Below are positions 18,577 through 27,614 of a stretch of 64,000 bases of DNA, piece after piece; position 1 is the stretch's first letter; each line of letters opens with the position of its first letter. The position numbers and the translations under genes were made by a program. The DNA comes from Microscillaceae bacterium (GTDB taxonomy: Bacteria > Bacteroidota > Bacteroidia > Cytophagales > Microscillaceae), in the NCBI GenBank assembly GCA_025054775.1, contig JANWZA010000026.1, positions 1 through 64,000 of the forward strand, read 5' to 3'. Under the pieces are notes generated by a model. The model had not been told where the DNA came from, did no database searches, and saw only the letters and a list, made by a program, of their open reading frames with translations.

Positions 18577-19554
18577 CTAACTTTCTCTTTCAATTAAAAA
18601 TTGAATAAACTCCTTCAAGTTGTTTTTTCTTTCTTGAGGCGCATTGATATGGTCTAATACTTGGAAAGCTTGTTGAAAGAAAGATTCAATTTTCTGCTCG
18701 GTTATTTTCTTGATGTTCAACTCGTCATATACTTGCATGATTGCTCGTACTTTCTGTTGTTTATCAAATTGTGTGGCATTAAGCCAGTAATTCAAAGTTG
18801 CTCTCTGTTCCTTTTGAGCTAGTTCTATAGCCTTAATTAACAGAAAAGTTTTTTTATTGGCAATAATATCTCCTCCTACTTGTTTACCGAATTTGGTAGT
18901 ATCCCCGTACACATCAAGTAAATCATCTTTAAGTTGAAAAGCTATTCCTATGAAATTTCCTAATCGTTCTAATTCTTGCACCTCTCTTTGGGAAGCCCCT
19001 GCTAAAATTGCTCCTAAGGCAAGTGCGAAGCCTAACAACACAGCCGTTTTGAGGCGTATCATTTCAATATACTGCTTTTCGGTTACGGTCGGTAAGGTTT
19101 CAAAATTCATATCCCATTGTTGCCCTGCACATACCTCTATTGCACACTGATTAAATTTCTGTATTACCTGCCGTAGATATTTGTCTTCTACTTGAAGCAA
19201 AGTTTCGTAAGCCTTTACTAGCATCACATCACCAGAAAGAATAGCCACACTTTCGTTCCACTTATGATGTACCGTGGGCATATTCCTACGGAGAGGAGCT
19301 TTGTCCATGATATCGTCGTGCATGAGTGTAAAATTATGAAAAATTTCTACAGCAAGGGCAGGTTGTAAGGCTTTCTTCACCTCTTCTCCAAAGAGCTGAT
19401 AACCTAAAAGTGTGAGCATAGGGCGCATGCGTTTGCCTCCTAGCCGCATTATGTAGTTAATAGGCTCGTATAATTCTAGAGGTTGAGCAGAAAAATCTAA
19501 TTCTTGGATAGTGCTTTGTAAAAGGGCTTGTAGGTAGGCTAAATGATTATTCAT
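18577..19554 (-). CDS. Polyprenyl (geranylgeranyl/farnesyl-type) diphosphate synthase
   Basis: A 325-residue cytosolic prenyltransferase that extends an allylic diphosphate with isopentenyl diphosphate. The first Asp-rich motif is DDIMD (80-84) and the second lies in QLKDDLLDVYGD. GGKRMRP (39-45) is the IPP site. The first motif lacks the two-residue insert of typical bacterial FPP synthases, and Phe75 occupies the position five residues before it that limits chain length in archaeal GGPP synthases, suggesting C15-C20 products; that is inference. A promoter at 19577-19607 gives a leader of about 16 bases. Confidence 0.92.
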   Translation of the reverse strand: MNNHLAYLQALLQSTIQELDFSAQPLELYEPINYIMRLGGKRMRPMLTLLGYQLFGEEVKKALQPALAVEIFHNFTLMHDDIMDKAPLRRNMPTVHHKWNESVAILSGDVMLVKAYETLLQVEDKYLRQVIQKFNQCAIEVCAGQQWDMNFETLPTVTEKQYIEMIRLKTAVLLGFALALGAILAGASQREVQELERLGNFIGIAFQLKDDLLDVYGDTTKFGKQVGGDIIANKKTFLLIKAIELAQKEQRATLNYWLNATQFDKQQKVRAIMQVYDELNIKKITEQKIESFFQQAFQVLDHINAPQERKNNLKEFIQFLIERES

Positions 19555-19576
19555 AGAAATGAATATTAAATCAAGT

Positions 19577-19607
19577 CAAAAGTAAAATAGAAAACCTATC
19601 AAACAAA
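19577..19607 (-). promoter_or_regulatory. Promoter of the polyprenyl synthetase operon
   Basis: On the minus strand TTTG (19607-19604), 19 bases, TACTTTTG (19584-19577). The -33 element lies inside the terminator hairpin of the preceding gene. Confidence 0.65.
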
Positions 19608-19625
19608 CAAGTTTTGATAGGTTTT
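19591..19625 (-). terminator. Terminator after the small membrane protein gene
   Basis: A perfect 13-bp inverted repeat (AAAACCTATCAAA 19591-19603 and TTTGATAGGTTTT 19613-19625) lies 25 bases beyond the stop of the minus-strand gene at 19650 and is followed by T-rich sequence. Confidence 0.75.
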
Positions 19626-19649
19626 GAAATTTTTGGGACATGTTACTCC

Positions 19650-20084
19650 TTACAAGATGTCCAAAAGGATAATTACAAGTCCTACTACAATCAAAATTAC
19701 CCCAATAATAGCTAACACTTCTATACGCAGTACAGATAACACCACACCTATTGCGACAAGAATAATACCGACCTTCAAATCACCTGAAACTTTTTTATGT
19801 TTTTGTGGTTCTTTAATTTTGGCTAATTTTTGTTGGGCTTTTACATTACCATTTTGAGCTTCTTTTACCAAATTATTATACTTTTTTACGGCAATTTGTG
19901 TGGTTTTCTTTATCAACCATTTTCCTACTTTGCTTTGTAGAAATTTTTGCGCTTTTTGCTCTTGTTTAGATAGTTGGGGTTGTGCAGGAGAACCTGCCCA
20001 AGTTAATTTAGCACACAATACTAAAATAGTAATAGACAGACTGATTATTAATTGTTTTGTGGTGATTATTTTATTGACTAACAT
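19650..20084 (-). CDS. Small exported membrane protein of unknown function
   Basis: I do not recognise a named family. The 144-residue protein has a signal-like N-terminus ending near TWAGSPAQ (about residue 31), a basic helical middle (35-95, many Lys and Gln) and two closely packed hydrophobic helices at the C-terminus (about 103-143) rich in Val, Ile and Leu. This pattern, signal peptide plus a C-terminal hairpin in the membrane, is common for small Bacteroidota envelope proteins. It is bounded by a clear terminator, so it forms its own unit. Confidence 0.68.
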   Translation of the reverse strand: MLVNKIITTKQLIISLSITILVLCAKLTWAGSPAQPQLSKQEQKAQKFLQSKVGKWLIKKTTQIAVKKYNNLVKEAQNGNVKAQQKLAKIKEPQKHKKVSGDLKVGIILVAIGVVLSVLRIEVLAIIGVILIVVGLVIILLDIL

Positions 20085-20203
20085 AGAAAGATAGGTAAAA
20101 GTGAATGAAACTATATACAGATAATTAAAAGCAATAGTCTTAAAAAAATAGCCCCCTCATCTTTTTGCATGTGTAAACTCTGCAAACAGAAATAGTAGGA
20201 AAT

Positions 20204-20578
20204 TTACTTTACAATCAATTCTATATCTAAATTTATTAGAGATTTAAAGTCATTTCCTGACTCTTCCATATCTTCGTCGCCTTCGTCAAAATACCATTTC
20301 ACTGAAATTTGATGCCCATTTTCAGGAAGTCGTTCTAATTTTCGTAAAAGATCTAGAATGCATTTAGAGGAACTTGTATTGAAATATTCTAAATTAAATA
20401 TGACTTGCGTTAAAGGTTTAGGATTTTCAAGATATTTATCTACCCAATCAAAGATTGGCTTGTAAAAGGTAATAGAATTTTCAGGAATGGAGCGACCTGC
20501 TAATTCTATTCTACCTTTGTCAAAATCTAGATTCACATAAGGAGTTCTTCCTGTTCCTTCTAATACTATATTTTCCAT
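20204..20578 (-). CDS. siaC: SiaC family regulatory phosphoprotein
   Basis: A 124-residue cytosolic protein of the SiaC (DUF1987) family. In Pseudomonas, SiaC is phosphorylated on Thr68 by the kinase SiaB and dephosphorylated by the PP2C phosphatase SiaA, and only one form activates the diguanylate cyclase SiaD. Thr68 falls at exactly the same number here (FNTSSSKCILD). The gene follows siaB by 92 bases on the same strand. No GGDEF protein is present in the window, so the output in this organism must be different or encoded elsewhere. Confidence 0.88.
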   Translation of the reverse strand: MENIVLEGTGRTPYVNLDFDKGRIELAGRSIPENSITFYKPIFDWVDKYLENPKPLTQVIFNLEYFNTSSSKCILDLLRKLERLPENGHQISVKWYFDEGDEDMEESGNDFKSLINLDIELIVK

Positions 20579-20670
20579 TGTATATTTTCGGATATAGATG
20601 TCTAAATCAAATAACTTAAATTTAGAATTTGGTGGTAACCAAACATTTTTTTAATCTATTTAAACTTAAC

Positions 20671-21216
20671 TTATGCTGATACTTTTACTTGTAAACTGTA
20701 AAAACAATGTTTTTCGCTTACTTCATCAAAGCTATATTCTATCTTTTCACCTGATTTGCGTGCTATATCTATAATCCCTAGACCTGCTCCTCCTGTGTCA
20801 GATTGCCCTTGTGTGTTGATAACTTCTTTATAGAAGAGCTTTAATTCTTCAGGGGAGAGTGAGTTTACCTTATCTATTTTGTTTTTAAGCATACTCACAC
20901 GCTCGTTTATCATATAGTTTCCTGTAATGATGTAGTAAGCATCTTCTGTACGCTTGATAATGAGTGTGGCTGATTGTAAGTGTTCGTTCTCCTCGTTAAA
21001 AGCATATTGCTGTTGATAGTTATACACATTTTGCAAACATTCTAAAAGAATACTGAATACTTTTCGTTTGACTTTTAGGTCTTCACTTCGTCTTTCCAGT
21101 CTATCGTCTATTAACTGCAAAATAGAAGTAAGTAGATTGTTAGTTATCTCTCCCTTGAAATACAAGATGATGTTTTCATCTTGCATTCTTTTGAAGTAAT
21201 CATACACATTCAGCAT
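20671..21216 (-). CDS. siaB: SiaB family protein kinase
   Basis: A 181-residue GHKL-fold kinase that should phosphorylate SiaC. The N box is seen in LLECLQNVYNY (about 57-67) and the nucleotide-binding glycine loop in TGGAGLGIIDIARKSG (about 141-156). It has no sensor domain or membrane segment. Siting directly upstream of siaC, and the conserved target threonine there, support the pairing. The cognate phosphatase is not adjacent; the SpoIIE-type protein at 41715 is a candidate. Confidence 0.88.
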   Translation of the reverse strand: MLNVYDYFKRMQDENIILYFKGEITNNLLTSILQLIDDRLERRSEDLKVKRKVFSILLECLQNVYNYQQQYAFNEENEHLQSATLIIKRTEDAYYIITGNYMINERVSMLKNKIDKVNSLSPEELKLFYKEVINTQGQSDTGGAGLGIIDIARKSGEKIEYSFDEVSEKHCFYSLQVKVSA

Positions 21217-21473
21217 TATGAATTCAAATTAGTTTGTGGACAATTATTCATTAAAAAACATAACATTACAGCCTTTTTTGCTTTGCTTACAATAAAGTTT
21301 TACTTTTCTATTTTATGCTACTTTACAAAATACAAGCCAAAAAAATTACTTTATGACAGCATCATGAAATGCTTTTTTTTCATTATGTTGCAATTTTAAG
21401 ACATATTAAGCAATTTACCAAAAATGTATTAAAAAAAATAGCAACTTTTTTTCCGTTTTGAAGCTAATTGCAT

Positions 21474-22370
21474 TTAGCTGTTACTCTTATCATACTTTTT
21501 TTTGTGAATAATAACTTTTTTATCTTTTTCGGCTTTACGTAAGATATTTTTTTCTAATTCTTTTACTAGTTTTGTTTTTCTTTTATTCAAGATCATAAGT
21601 TTTATTCTTTCTCTTACAAAAGGGAGGGGTGCAATATCATTAGCAATTTTGTAACTTTTAATAATGAGCAGATAGCTGTAGTCATTTTCTGTCGCTTCAG
21701 AGCGTATATTATTACGCAAGAAGTCAGTCTTATTAGGGATTTTGTTGAAAGGAGTTCCTTGCACAAATTCATCAAAATTTACCCATATAGTATCACTTAA
21801 ATACACTTCTGCTCCTATTTTTGAGGCAGTAGTTTGTATTTCTTTTAGTTGGGTAGGGGTATAATTTTGTACAAGGGTAAAAAATTTATCTTTATCAGGG
21901 CTATCAGCAGGTAGCTTTACCAAAATGCCTTTAATGATATTGCTTTTTAGTTCAAAGTTAGCTTTACTGCTATCATAAAATTGTTTAATTTCTGCTTCAG
22001 GTATTAAGGTATCCAAATTTTTAGATACATATTGCTTTTCAAACTCGTGGGTAATAAGAGCAAATTTATATTCCTCTAACTTGCGGTTGAGTTCGGCTTC
22101 ATCAATTACTGCTTGGGCTTGAGCTTCATAAATAAGTAGTTGTTTGCGTATCCAATTTTCAACATATTTTTCTACCAATAAAGCACTATCTTTGGAACTG
22201 CTTCCGCGAGGAGCTATACCTTGCAAATCGCCTTCGTATAATTCTTTATCATAAACCTTAGCCACAAGGCTGCCTTTATCGTTGTTCTTACTATTCCACC
22301 ATTGGCAAGAGGTAATTGTGAAAAAAAACAATAAGCTATAAACGATAAAAATACTATATTTACATTTCAT
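21474..22370 (-). CDS. Peptidyl-prolyl isomerase-like lipoprotein (SurA-like)
   Basis: A 298-residue lipoprotein: signal peptide with lipobox TSC ending at Cys22. Residues 25-130 look like the helical SurA/PrsA-type chaperone domain (LVEKYVENWIRKQLL, IYEAQAQAVIDEAELN). The central region (about 135-260) sits where a parvulin domain should be but lacks a clear active-site signature, so it may be a chaperone without isomerase activity. The C-terminus is strongly basic. It acts in periplasmic protein folding, by family. The start lies 12 bases after the SDR stop, so the two form an operon, an odd pairing. Confidence 0.7.
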   Translation of the reverse strand: MKCKYSIFIVYSLLFFFTITSCQWWNSKNNDKGSLVAKVYDKELYEGDLQGIAPRGSSSKDSALLVEKYVENWIRKQLLIYEAQAQAVIDEAELNRKLEEYKFALITHEFEKQYVSKNLDTLIPEAEIKQFYDSSKANFELKSNIIKGILVKLPADSPDKDKFFTLVQNYTPTQLKEIQTTASKIGAEVYLSDTIWVNFDEFVQGTPFNKIPNKTDFLRNNIRSEATENDYSYLLIIKSYKIANDIAPLPFVRERIKLMILNKRKTKLVKELEKNILRKAEKDKKVIIHKKKYDKSNS

Positions 22371-22382
22371 GAAACACGATAA

Positions 22383-23201
22383 TTAGGATTTGTATTTTTG
22401 CAAAGGAGAATTTTTCTCTTTGGCTAGGGTATTAAATACTAACTTATCTAGTAGTTTAGGGAAAAATTTATTAAGCCAAACGGTTAACTTGCCTTGCGTT
22501 GTAAGTATTAGATCGCGTTTCTTCTTCAAAGTTGCTTTTAAGATATATCGTGCAACTTCGTCTGCTGTCATCATTTTATTTTCGGCACGTGGCGATTGAC
22601 CTTGTGCCTTGCCTTCGTCAGTTAGAGCAGTATTACGGATATTAGTGGCTGTAAAACCAGGAGCAACTACTAGGATATGGATTTTTTTGTAAATCAATTC
22701 AGAACGTAAAGCCTCAAAAAAACCTTGCATAGCGAATTTAGAAGCTGAATACCCTGTACGTGCAGGTAACCCACGATGCCCTGCAATAGAGGATATGCCA
22801 ATAATGCTTCCCTGTGTTTGCAAAATATGAGGTAGGCAGTACTTTGTAGCGTAGACTGTTCCGAAGAAGTTTGTTTCCATTACCTTTCGGATAACACTCA
22901 AATCTAACTCCTCAAATAAGGCTCTCATGGAAATACCTGCATTGTTTATTAAAACATCTATTTTACCAAAATGAGCTAGCGTTTGCTCTACCATGCGTTG
23001 ATTATCGGCTTCTACACTTACATCAGCTACGATAGGCAGGTTGGTAATGCCTGCCTGTGTAAGTTCCTGCGAAGTGGTGAAAAGTTGAGGTTCTTTTCTA
23101 CCTGTAATAACCACCTTGGCACCTGCTTTTCCAAAAGCAAATGCACAAGATTTTCCAATACCTGAGGAGCCACCTGTAATAATAACTACTTTATTTTGCA
23201 T
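22383..23201 (-). CDS. SDR family NAD(P)-dependent oxidoreductase
   Basis: A 272-residue classical short-chain dehydrogenase. The cofactor loop is TGGSSGIG (9-16), followed by NNAG (87-89 region), and the catalytic set Asn111, Ser138, Tyr151 and Lys155 (YSASK) is intact. Arg36 after the second strand suggests NADP(H) preference. The C-terminal tail from about 235 is basic and hydrophobic, resembling membrane-associated SDRs acting on lipids. Substrate unknown. First gene of a two-gene operon with the PPIase-like lipoprotein. Upstream lie three tandem 11-bp repeats (23338-23370). Confidence 0.9.
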   Translation of the reverse strand: MQNKVVIITGGSSGIGKSCAFAFGKAGAKVVITGRKEPQLFTTSQELTQAGITNLPIVADVSVEADNQRMVEQTLAHFGKIDVLINNAGISMRALFEELDLSVIRKVMETNFFGTVYATKYCLPHILQTQGSIIGISSIAGHRGLPARTGYSASKFAMQGFFEALRSELIYKKIHILVVAPGFTATNIRNTALTDEGKAQGQSPRAENKMMTADEVARYILKATLKKKRDLILTTQGKLTVWLNKFFPKLLDKLVFNTLAKEKNSPLQKYKS

Positions 23202-23337
23202 GTTAATTTTTTTAAGGAGTATTCCTAAAAATTCTCTATTTTTTTATTGTTAAGAGTTATTTATATCATAATTTATGTAAATGCATTTTTCAGATTTTCG
23301 TGGGATCGTAAAAACCTGTAAATCAATAATCTATTTT

Positions 23338-23370
23338 TGAAATATTTATGAAATATTTGTGAAATATTTT
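23338..23370. repeat. Three tandem 11-bp repeats upstream of the SDR operon
   Basis: TGAAATATTTA, TGAAATATTTG and TGAAATATTTT follow each other without gaps. Each holds the palindrome AAATATTT, so three symmetrical half-turn sites face one side of the helix. They lie 137 bases upstream of the SDR start and look like a cooperative operator. Confidence 0.65.
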
Positions 23371-23430
23371 TATCTTAATTAGGATATCAGCAGTCAATCT
23401 TTTGTTAGCTGTCAAGCTGTAAGTTACTTA

Positions 23431-26316
23431 TTATGTTTCTACTTGGGCATACTCCTCAACGGGGATACAAGAGCAAACCAAATTTCTATCCCCGTAGGCA
23501 TCATCAATACGACTGACGGGAGCCCAAAACTTATTTTGCTTTAAGTAGGGCAAAGGGTAAGCTGCTTTATGGCGGCTGTATGGTCTGTTCCATGAGTCAC
23601 TTGTAACTACGGCGGCTGTATGTGGGGCATTTTTTAGTACATTATTATCTTTGGGATAAATACCTTGCTCTATTTCACGAATTTCATTTCTGATTTCAAT
23701 TAGCGCGTCACAGAAGCGATCAAGTTCCTGCAAATTTTCGCTTTCGGTTGGTTCAATCATGAGTGTCCCTGCCACGGGAAAGGAAACGGTAGGTGCGTGA
23801 AAGCCATAATCCATTAAACGTTTGGCAATATCGGTAACCTCTATTCCTAGGGCTTTAAAGGCACGGCAATCTAAGATAAATTCGTGGGCTATGGTGCCGT
23901 TTTTACCTACGTACAGAATAGGATAATGCTGTTCCAAACGTGCTTTCAAATAGTTTGCATTCAAAATAGCTTGCATAGTAGCATTTCGCAACCCTTCGGC
24001 ACCCATCATAGCAATATAAGCATGAGAAATAGTAAGGATACTTGCACTTCCCCAAGGTGCTGCTGATACGGCAGTAGTTCCTTCTTTTGCTACGGGTACA
24101 ACTGGGTGGTTAGGCAAGTAAGGAACTAGATGTTTAGCAACACCGATAGGTCCCATACCTGGTCCGCCGCCACCATGTGGAATACAAAATGTTTTATGTA
24201 AGTTCAAATGACATACGTCTGCTCCAATCATAGCAGGACTGGTGAGGGCAACTTGGGCATTCATATTTGCTCCATCCATATACACTTGCCCACCTCTTTC
24301 GTGAATAATTTGGCAAATTTCTTGAATTGCTTCTTCAAAAACTCCATGCGTAGAAGGGTAAGTTACCATTAGAACGGCTAATCGGTCAGCATGTTTATCG
24401 GCTTTTTCTTTCAAATCATTTACATCAATATTACCTAAATTATCACACTTTACCACTACTACTTCCATACCTGCCATTACTGCACTTGCGGGGTTGGTGC
24501 CATGTGCTGAGGAGGGAATAAGAGCCACGTTTCGGTGCCCTTCGCCACGGGCTTGGTGATAAGCACGAATAGTCATTAGCCCTGCATATTCTCCTTGTGC
24601 TCCTGAATTAGGTTGAAGCGACATAGCGGCAAATCCTGTAATTTCACACAGCCACTCGTTCAATTCTTTGAATAATTGCTGATAACCTTTTGCTTGCTCT
24701 ACGGGTGCAAATGGGTGCAAACTTGCAAATTCTTTCCAAGTTATGGGTATCATTTCGGTAGTAGCGTTTAACTTCATGGTACAACTACCGAGAGGAATCA
24801 TAGAGTGTACCAAAGATAGATCTTTATTTTCTAAGTATTTCATATACCGAAGCATGGCATGCTCGGTATGGTAAGTATTAAAAACGGGGTGAGTTAGATA
24901 TTTAGAAGTACGTTTTAGGTTATCTGCTATATGCAGGGAAAGTGTTTTGGAAAGATTAGCTACATAAGTATTAAATGCTTTATCTTTTTTTCCTACCAAG
25001 AGACTAATGATGATTTTGGCATCATCAATAGTTTTAGTTTCATCAAAGCTAATGCCTATGTGATTTGTTTCATAATACCGCAAGTTGATTTTTTGTTTTT
25101 CGGCGTTTTTTTTAATTTTTTCTTTATCAGATACTTCTACTTTTAGTGTATCAAAATGATTTTGATTTTCAACTTTCATGCCCGCTTTTTCTAGAGCCAA
25201 CTTAGTCATTTCGGTTAAGCCCCAGATTCGTTCTGCAATCGCTTTCAACCCTTTGGGTCCGTGGTAAACAGCATACATACTTGCCATTACCGAGAGCAAC
25301 ACTTGGGCAGTACAGATGTTAGAAGTGGCTTTTTCACGTTTGATGTGCTGTTCGCGTGTTTGCAATGCCATACGGTACGCCTTGTTACCTTGGGCATCAA
25401 TAGAGACACCAATTAAGCGCCCGGGGATACTTCGCTTAAACTCCTCTTTGGTAGCAAAAAATGCGGCATGAGGACCGCCATAACCCATAGGTACACCGAA
25501 TCGTTGGGCTGAACCTACTACCACATCTGCTCCCATTTCGCCAGGGGGCTTCAAAAGCGTAAGGCTTAGTAAATCGGTAGCAACGGCAGTAAAGATGTTC
25601 AATTCTTTGGCAGTAGCTATCCAATTTGTATAATCATAAACTTCGCCATTTGTGGCGGGATATTGCAACAAGGCTCCAAAAATATCGCTTTGAGTAAGGT
25701 CAACGGTTTCGTGATTACCGATAAGTAATTGTATGCCTAAGGGAGTAGCACGAGTTCGCAGTACATCAATAGTTTGCGGGTGGCATAATTCAGAGACAAA
25801 AAAAGTATGAGCTGTTTTTTTATTGCCTTTTCTTTGTCCTAGTAGCATAGTCATTGCTTCGGCAGCAGCAGTAGCTTCATCCAAGAGAGAGGCATTAGCA
25901 ATTTCCATGCCTGTCAAGTCAATTACCATCGTTTGGAAATTGATAAGGGCTTCTAATCTACCTTGGGCTATTTCGGCTTGGTAAGGTGTGTAGGCAGTGT
26001 ACCAAGCGGGATTTTCTAAAATGTTGCGTAAAATAACGGTAGGTGTATAGGTATCATAATATCCCATGCCAATAAAAGACTTGAATATTTGATTTTGTGA
26101 GGCAATTTTTTTTAAGTTCTGTAAATATTCGTGTTCAGTTTGGGCTTTGGGCAGTTTAAGCAATTTATTGATGCGTATATTTTCAGGAATTGTTTTATCA
26201 ATCAATTCATCAAGAGAACTAAATCCTATAACTTGTAACATGTGAGCGATTTGCTCGGGCTGTAAGCCATTGTGGCGGCTCTCAAACTTTTCGGTATGGT
26301 TTAACGGAATATTCAT
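23431..26316 (-). CDS. gcvP: Glycine dehydrogenase, P-protein of the glycine cleavage system
   Basis: A 961-residue fused P-protein that decarboxylates glycine with pyridoxal phosphate and passes the aminomethyl group to lipoyl-GcvH. The cofactor lysine is Lys708 in [17 protein letters not shown]. The N-terminal half has RHNG near the start and the [15 protein letters not shown] segment; the second half has LGSCTMKLN and the [13 protein letters not shown] loop. Full length. GcvT and GcvH are not in this window. It is divergent from sdaA, whose product degrades serine, so one intergenic region controls two steps of glycine and serine use. Confidence 0.98.
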   Translation of the reverse strand: MNIPLNHTEKFESRHNGLQPEQIAHMLQVIGFSSLDELIDKTIPENIRINKLLKLPKAQTEHEYLQNLKKIASQNQIFKSFIGMGYYDTYTPTVILRNILENPAWYTAYTPYQAEIAQGRLEALINFQTMVIDLTGMEIANASLLDEATAAAEAMTMLLGQRKGNKKTAHTFFVSELCHPQTIDVLRTRATPLGIQLLIGNHETVDLTQSDIFGALLQYPATNGEVYDYTNWIATAKELNIFTAVATDLLSLTLLKPPGEMGADVVVGSAQRFGVPMGYGGPHAAFFATKEEFKRSIPGRLIGVSIDAQGNKAYRMALQTREQHIKREKATSNICTAQVLLSVMASMYAVYHGPKGLKAIAERIWGLTEMTKLALEKAGMKVENQNHFDTLKVEVSDKEKIKKNAEKQKINLRYYETNHIGISFDETKTIDDAKIIISLLVGKKDKAFNTYVANLSKTLSLHIADNLKRTSKYLTHPVFNTYHTEHAMLRYMKYLENKDLSLVHSMIPLGSCTMKLNATTEMIPITWKEFASLHPFAPVEQAKGYQQLFKELNEWLCEITGFAAMSLQPNSGAQGEYAGLMTIRAYHQARGEGHRNVALIPSSAHGTNPASAVMAGMEVVVVKCDNLGNIDVNDLKEKADKHADRLAVLMVTYPSTHGVFEEAIQEICQIIHERGGQVYMDGANMNAQVALTSPAMIGADVCHLNLHKTFCIPHGGGGPGMGPIGVAKHLVPYLPNHPVVPVAKEGTTAVSAAPWGSASILTISHAYIAMMGAEGLRNATMQAILNANYLKARLEQHYPILYVGKNGTIAHEFILDCRAFKALGIEVTDIAKRLMDYGFHAPTVSFPVAGTLMIEPTESENLQELDRFCDALIEIRNEIREIEQGIYPKDNNVLKNAPHTAAVVTSDSWNRPYSRHKAAYPLPYLKQNKFWAPVSRIDDAYGDRNLVCSCIPVEEYAQVET

Positions 26317-26359
26317 TTGAACAAGAGAGAGTTTTGCAAAGTTAAGTATGAAATCTACG

Positions 26360-26390
26360 CAAAGTTAGAAGAAAAAAATAGTTTTTCAAA
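26360..26390 (-). promoter_or_regulatory. Promoter of gcvP
   Basis: On the minus strand TTTG (26390-26387), 19 bases, TAACTTTG (26367-26360). A second TAACTTTG at 26344-26337 repeats the -7 sequence closer to the gene without a properly spaced -33. Confidence 0.65.
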
Positions 26391-26479
26391 ATAAGGCTTT
26401 TTAATTGCTTGTTAATAGTGTTAATAAGCTATTTTGAAACAAAGCAGTTCAGCAAAGCTATAATTTTCACGAAAAAATG

Positions 26480-26487
26480 TAATTTTG
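26480..26487 (+). promoter_or_regulatory. Probable -7 element of sdaA
   Basis: TAATTTTG matches the -7 consensus 33 bases before the sdaA start. I find no good -33 element. Confidence 0.42.
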
Positions 26488-26520
26488 TTTATGGTTTGAC
26501 TACAAAAGTTCCTAATAAAA

Positions 26521-27417
26521 ATGAGTGTATTATTTGATAACTTTCGGGCCTGGCAACAATATTGCGAACAACATAACTTACCACTTTATGTACCTGTATT
26601 AGAATATGAGCGCGAGCAAAAAGGCAATTCAGAGGAGTTTGTATGGCAAGGGTTGGCACGGGCTTATCAAGTCATGAAAGAAGCAGTACAAACAGGACTA
26701 ACCCAAGACATGCGGTCTCGGTCAGGTATGATAAACAACGGGGCAAAAAAAGTATTCCACCATCCTTTGAATGTGCTTTCACAGGAGTTTAAGGAAATGA
26801 TAAGCAGCGCCTTAGCTGCTAAAGAAGTAAATTCGTGCATGGGGCGTATAGTAGCTGCACCTACGGCAGGGGCTTCAGGAATTTTGCCAGGTATTTTAAC
26901 TAATTTACAGAAAATTCACCGACTTTCAGACCGAAAGATTTTAGAGGGCTTGTTAGTAGCTGCAGGTATTGCCCTGATTATTGAGCAGAACGCCAGTCTT
27001 GCAGGAGCAGTAGGGGGTTGTCAGGCAGAAACAGGTTCAGCTGCAGCCATGGGGGCAGGGGCCATCGTGTATTGCTTGGGTGGAAGCATCACTCAGGTGT
27101 TTAATGCAGTAGCTATCACTATTCAATGTATGCTCGGTTTAGTGTGTGACCCTGTAGCAGGGTTGGTAGAAGTGCCTTGCGTAGTACGAAATGCAAGTGC
27201 TGCTGCTATTGCATACAGTTCAGCTCAGATTGCCCTAGCCGATGTAAGTTCTGTTATCCCCGTAGATGAATGTGTGCAAGCTATGGGCGAAATTGGACAA
27301 AGCATGGAAACACGCTACAAAGAAACTGCCTTAGGTGGATTAGCCGCTACCCCCACAGGACAACAAATTGCCCAAAAAGTGCTTATTCAAGATATTGAAA
27401 TTTTGAATGAAGAGTAA
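26521..27417 (+). CDS. sdaA: L-serine ammonia-lyase, iron-sulfur-dependent, alpha chain
   Basis: A 298-residue enzyme subunit that converts L-serine to pyruvate and ammonia using a [4Fe-4S] cluster. The cluster cysteines are Cys167 (GGCQAETGSA), Cys209 (CDPVAG) and Cys220 (VPC). The AAPTAGASG loop (112-120) binds substrate. This is the alpha chain alone; the beta chain, fused to it in Proteobacteria, is not beside it and must be elsewhere if needed. Divergent from gcvP, giving a glycine/serine catabolic pair. Confidence 0.93.
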   Translation: MSVLFDNFRAWQQYCEQHNLPLYVPVLEYEREQKGNSEEFVWQGLARAYQVMKEAVQTGLTQDMRSRSGMINNGAKKVFHHPLNVLSQEFKEMISSALAAKEVNSCMGRIVAAPTAGASGILPGILTNLQKIHRLSDRKILEGLLVAAGIALIIEQNASLAGAVGGCQAETGSAAAMGAGAIVYCLGGSITQVFNAVAITIQCMLGLVCDPVAGLVEVPCVVRNASAAAIAYSSAQIALADVSSVIPVDECVQAMGEIGQSMETRYKETALGGLAATPTGQQIAQKVLIQDIEILNEE

Positions 27418-27561
27418 ATTTTCACACCCAATCCTTATGAATTGCAAAAATAGCATTGGTATAAAAATCGTTGTAAAACTTATGATATTTTGAAATAGCT
27501 ACAAAAGTTATTAAAAGTTGCACCTACCAGACCACTACCTTATACAGTTTATTGAAGCCAT

Positions 27562-27593
27562 TTAATCCTAAAAGAATTACTAAAATACCTTTG
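27562..27593 (+). promoter_or_regulatory. Promoter of the pseudokinase gene
   Basis: TACCTTTG (27586-27593) with TTTA 20 bases upstream (27562-27565). It lies downstream of a possible TTG start, so the ATG at 27615 is the real start. Confidence 0.55.
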
Positions 27594-27614
27594 TTTAATG
27601 AAAAAACAGAAAAC

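Noticed and set aside
20628-20643. TTTGGT-GGTA-ACCAAA hairpin between siaB and siaC
   Set aside because: Only 6 bp, with no promoter or terminator context; too short to support.
23338-23370. CRISPR array or satellite
   Set aside because: Repeats of 11 bases with no spacers and no cas genes are not CRISPR; they fit an operator array better.
27552-27614. Extended TTG start of the pseudokinase
   Set aside because: The -7 box TACCTTTG lies downstream of this TTG, so the codons would not be transcribed; ATG 27615 is preferred.
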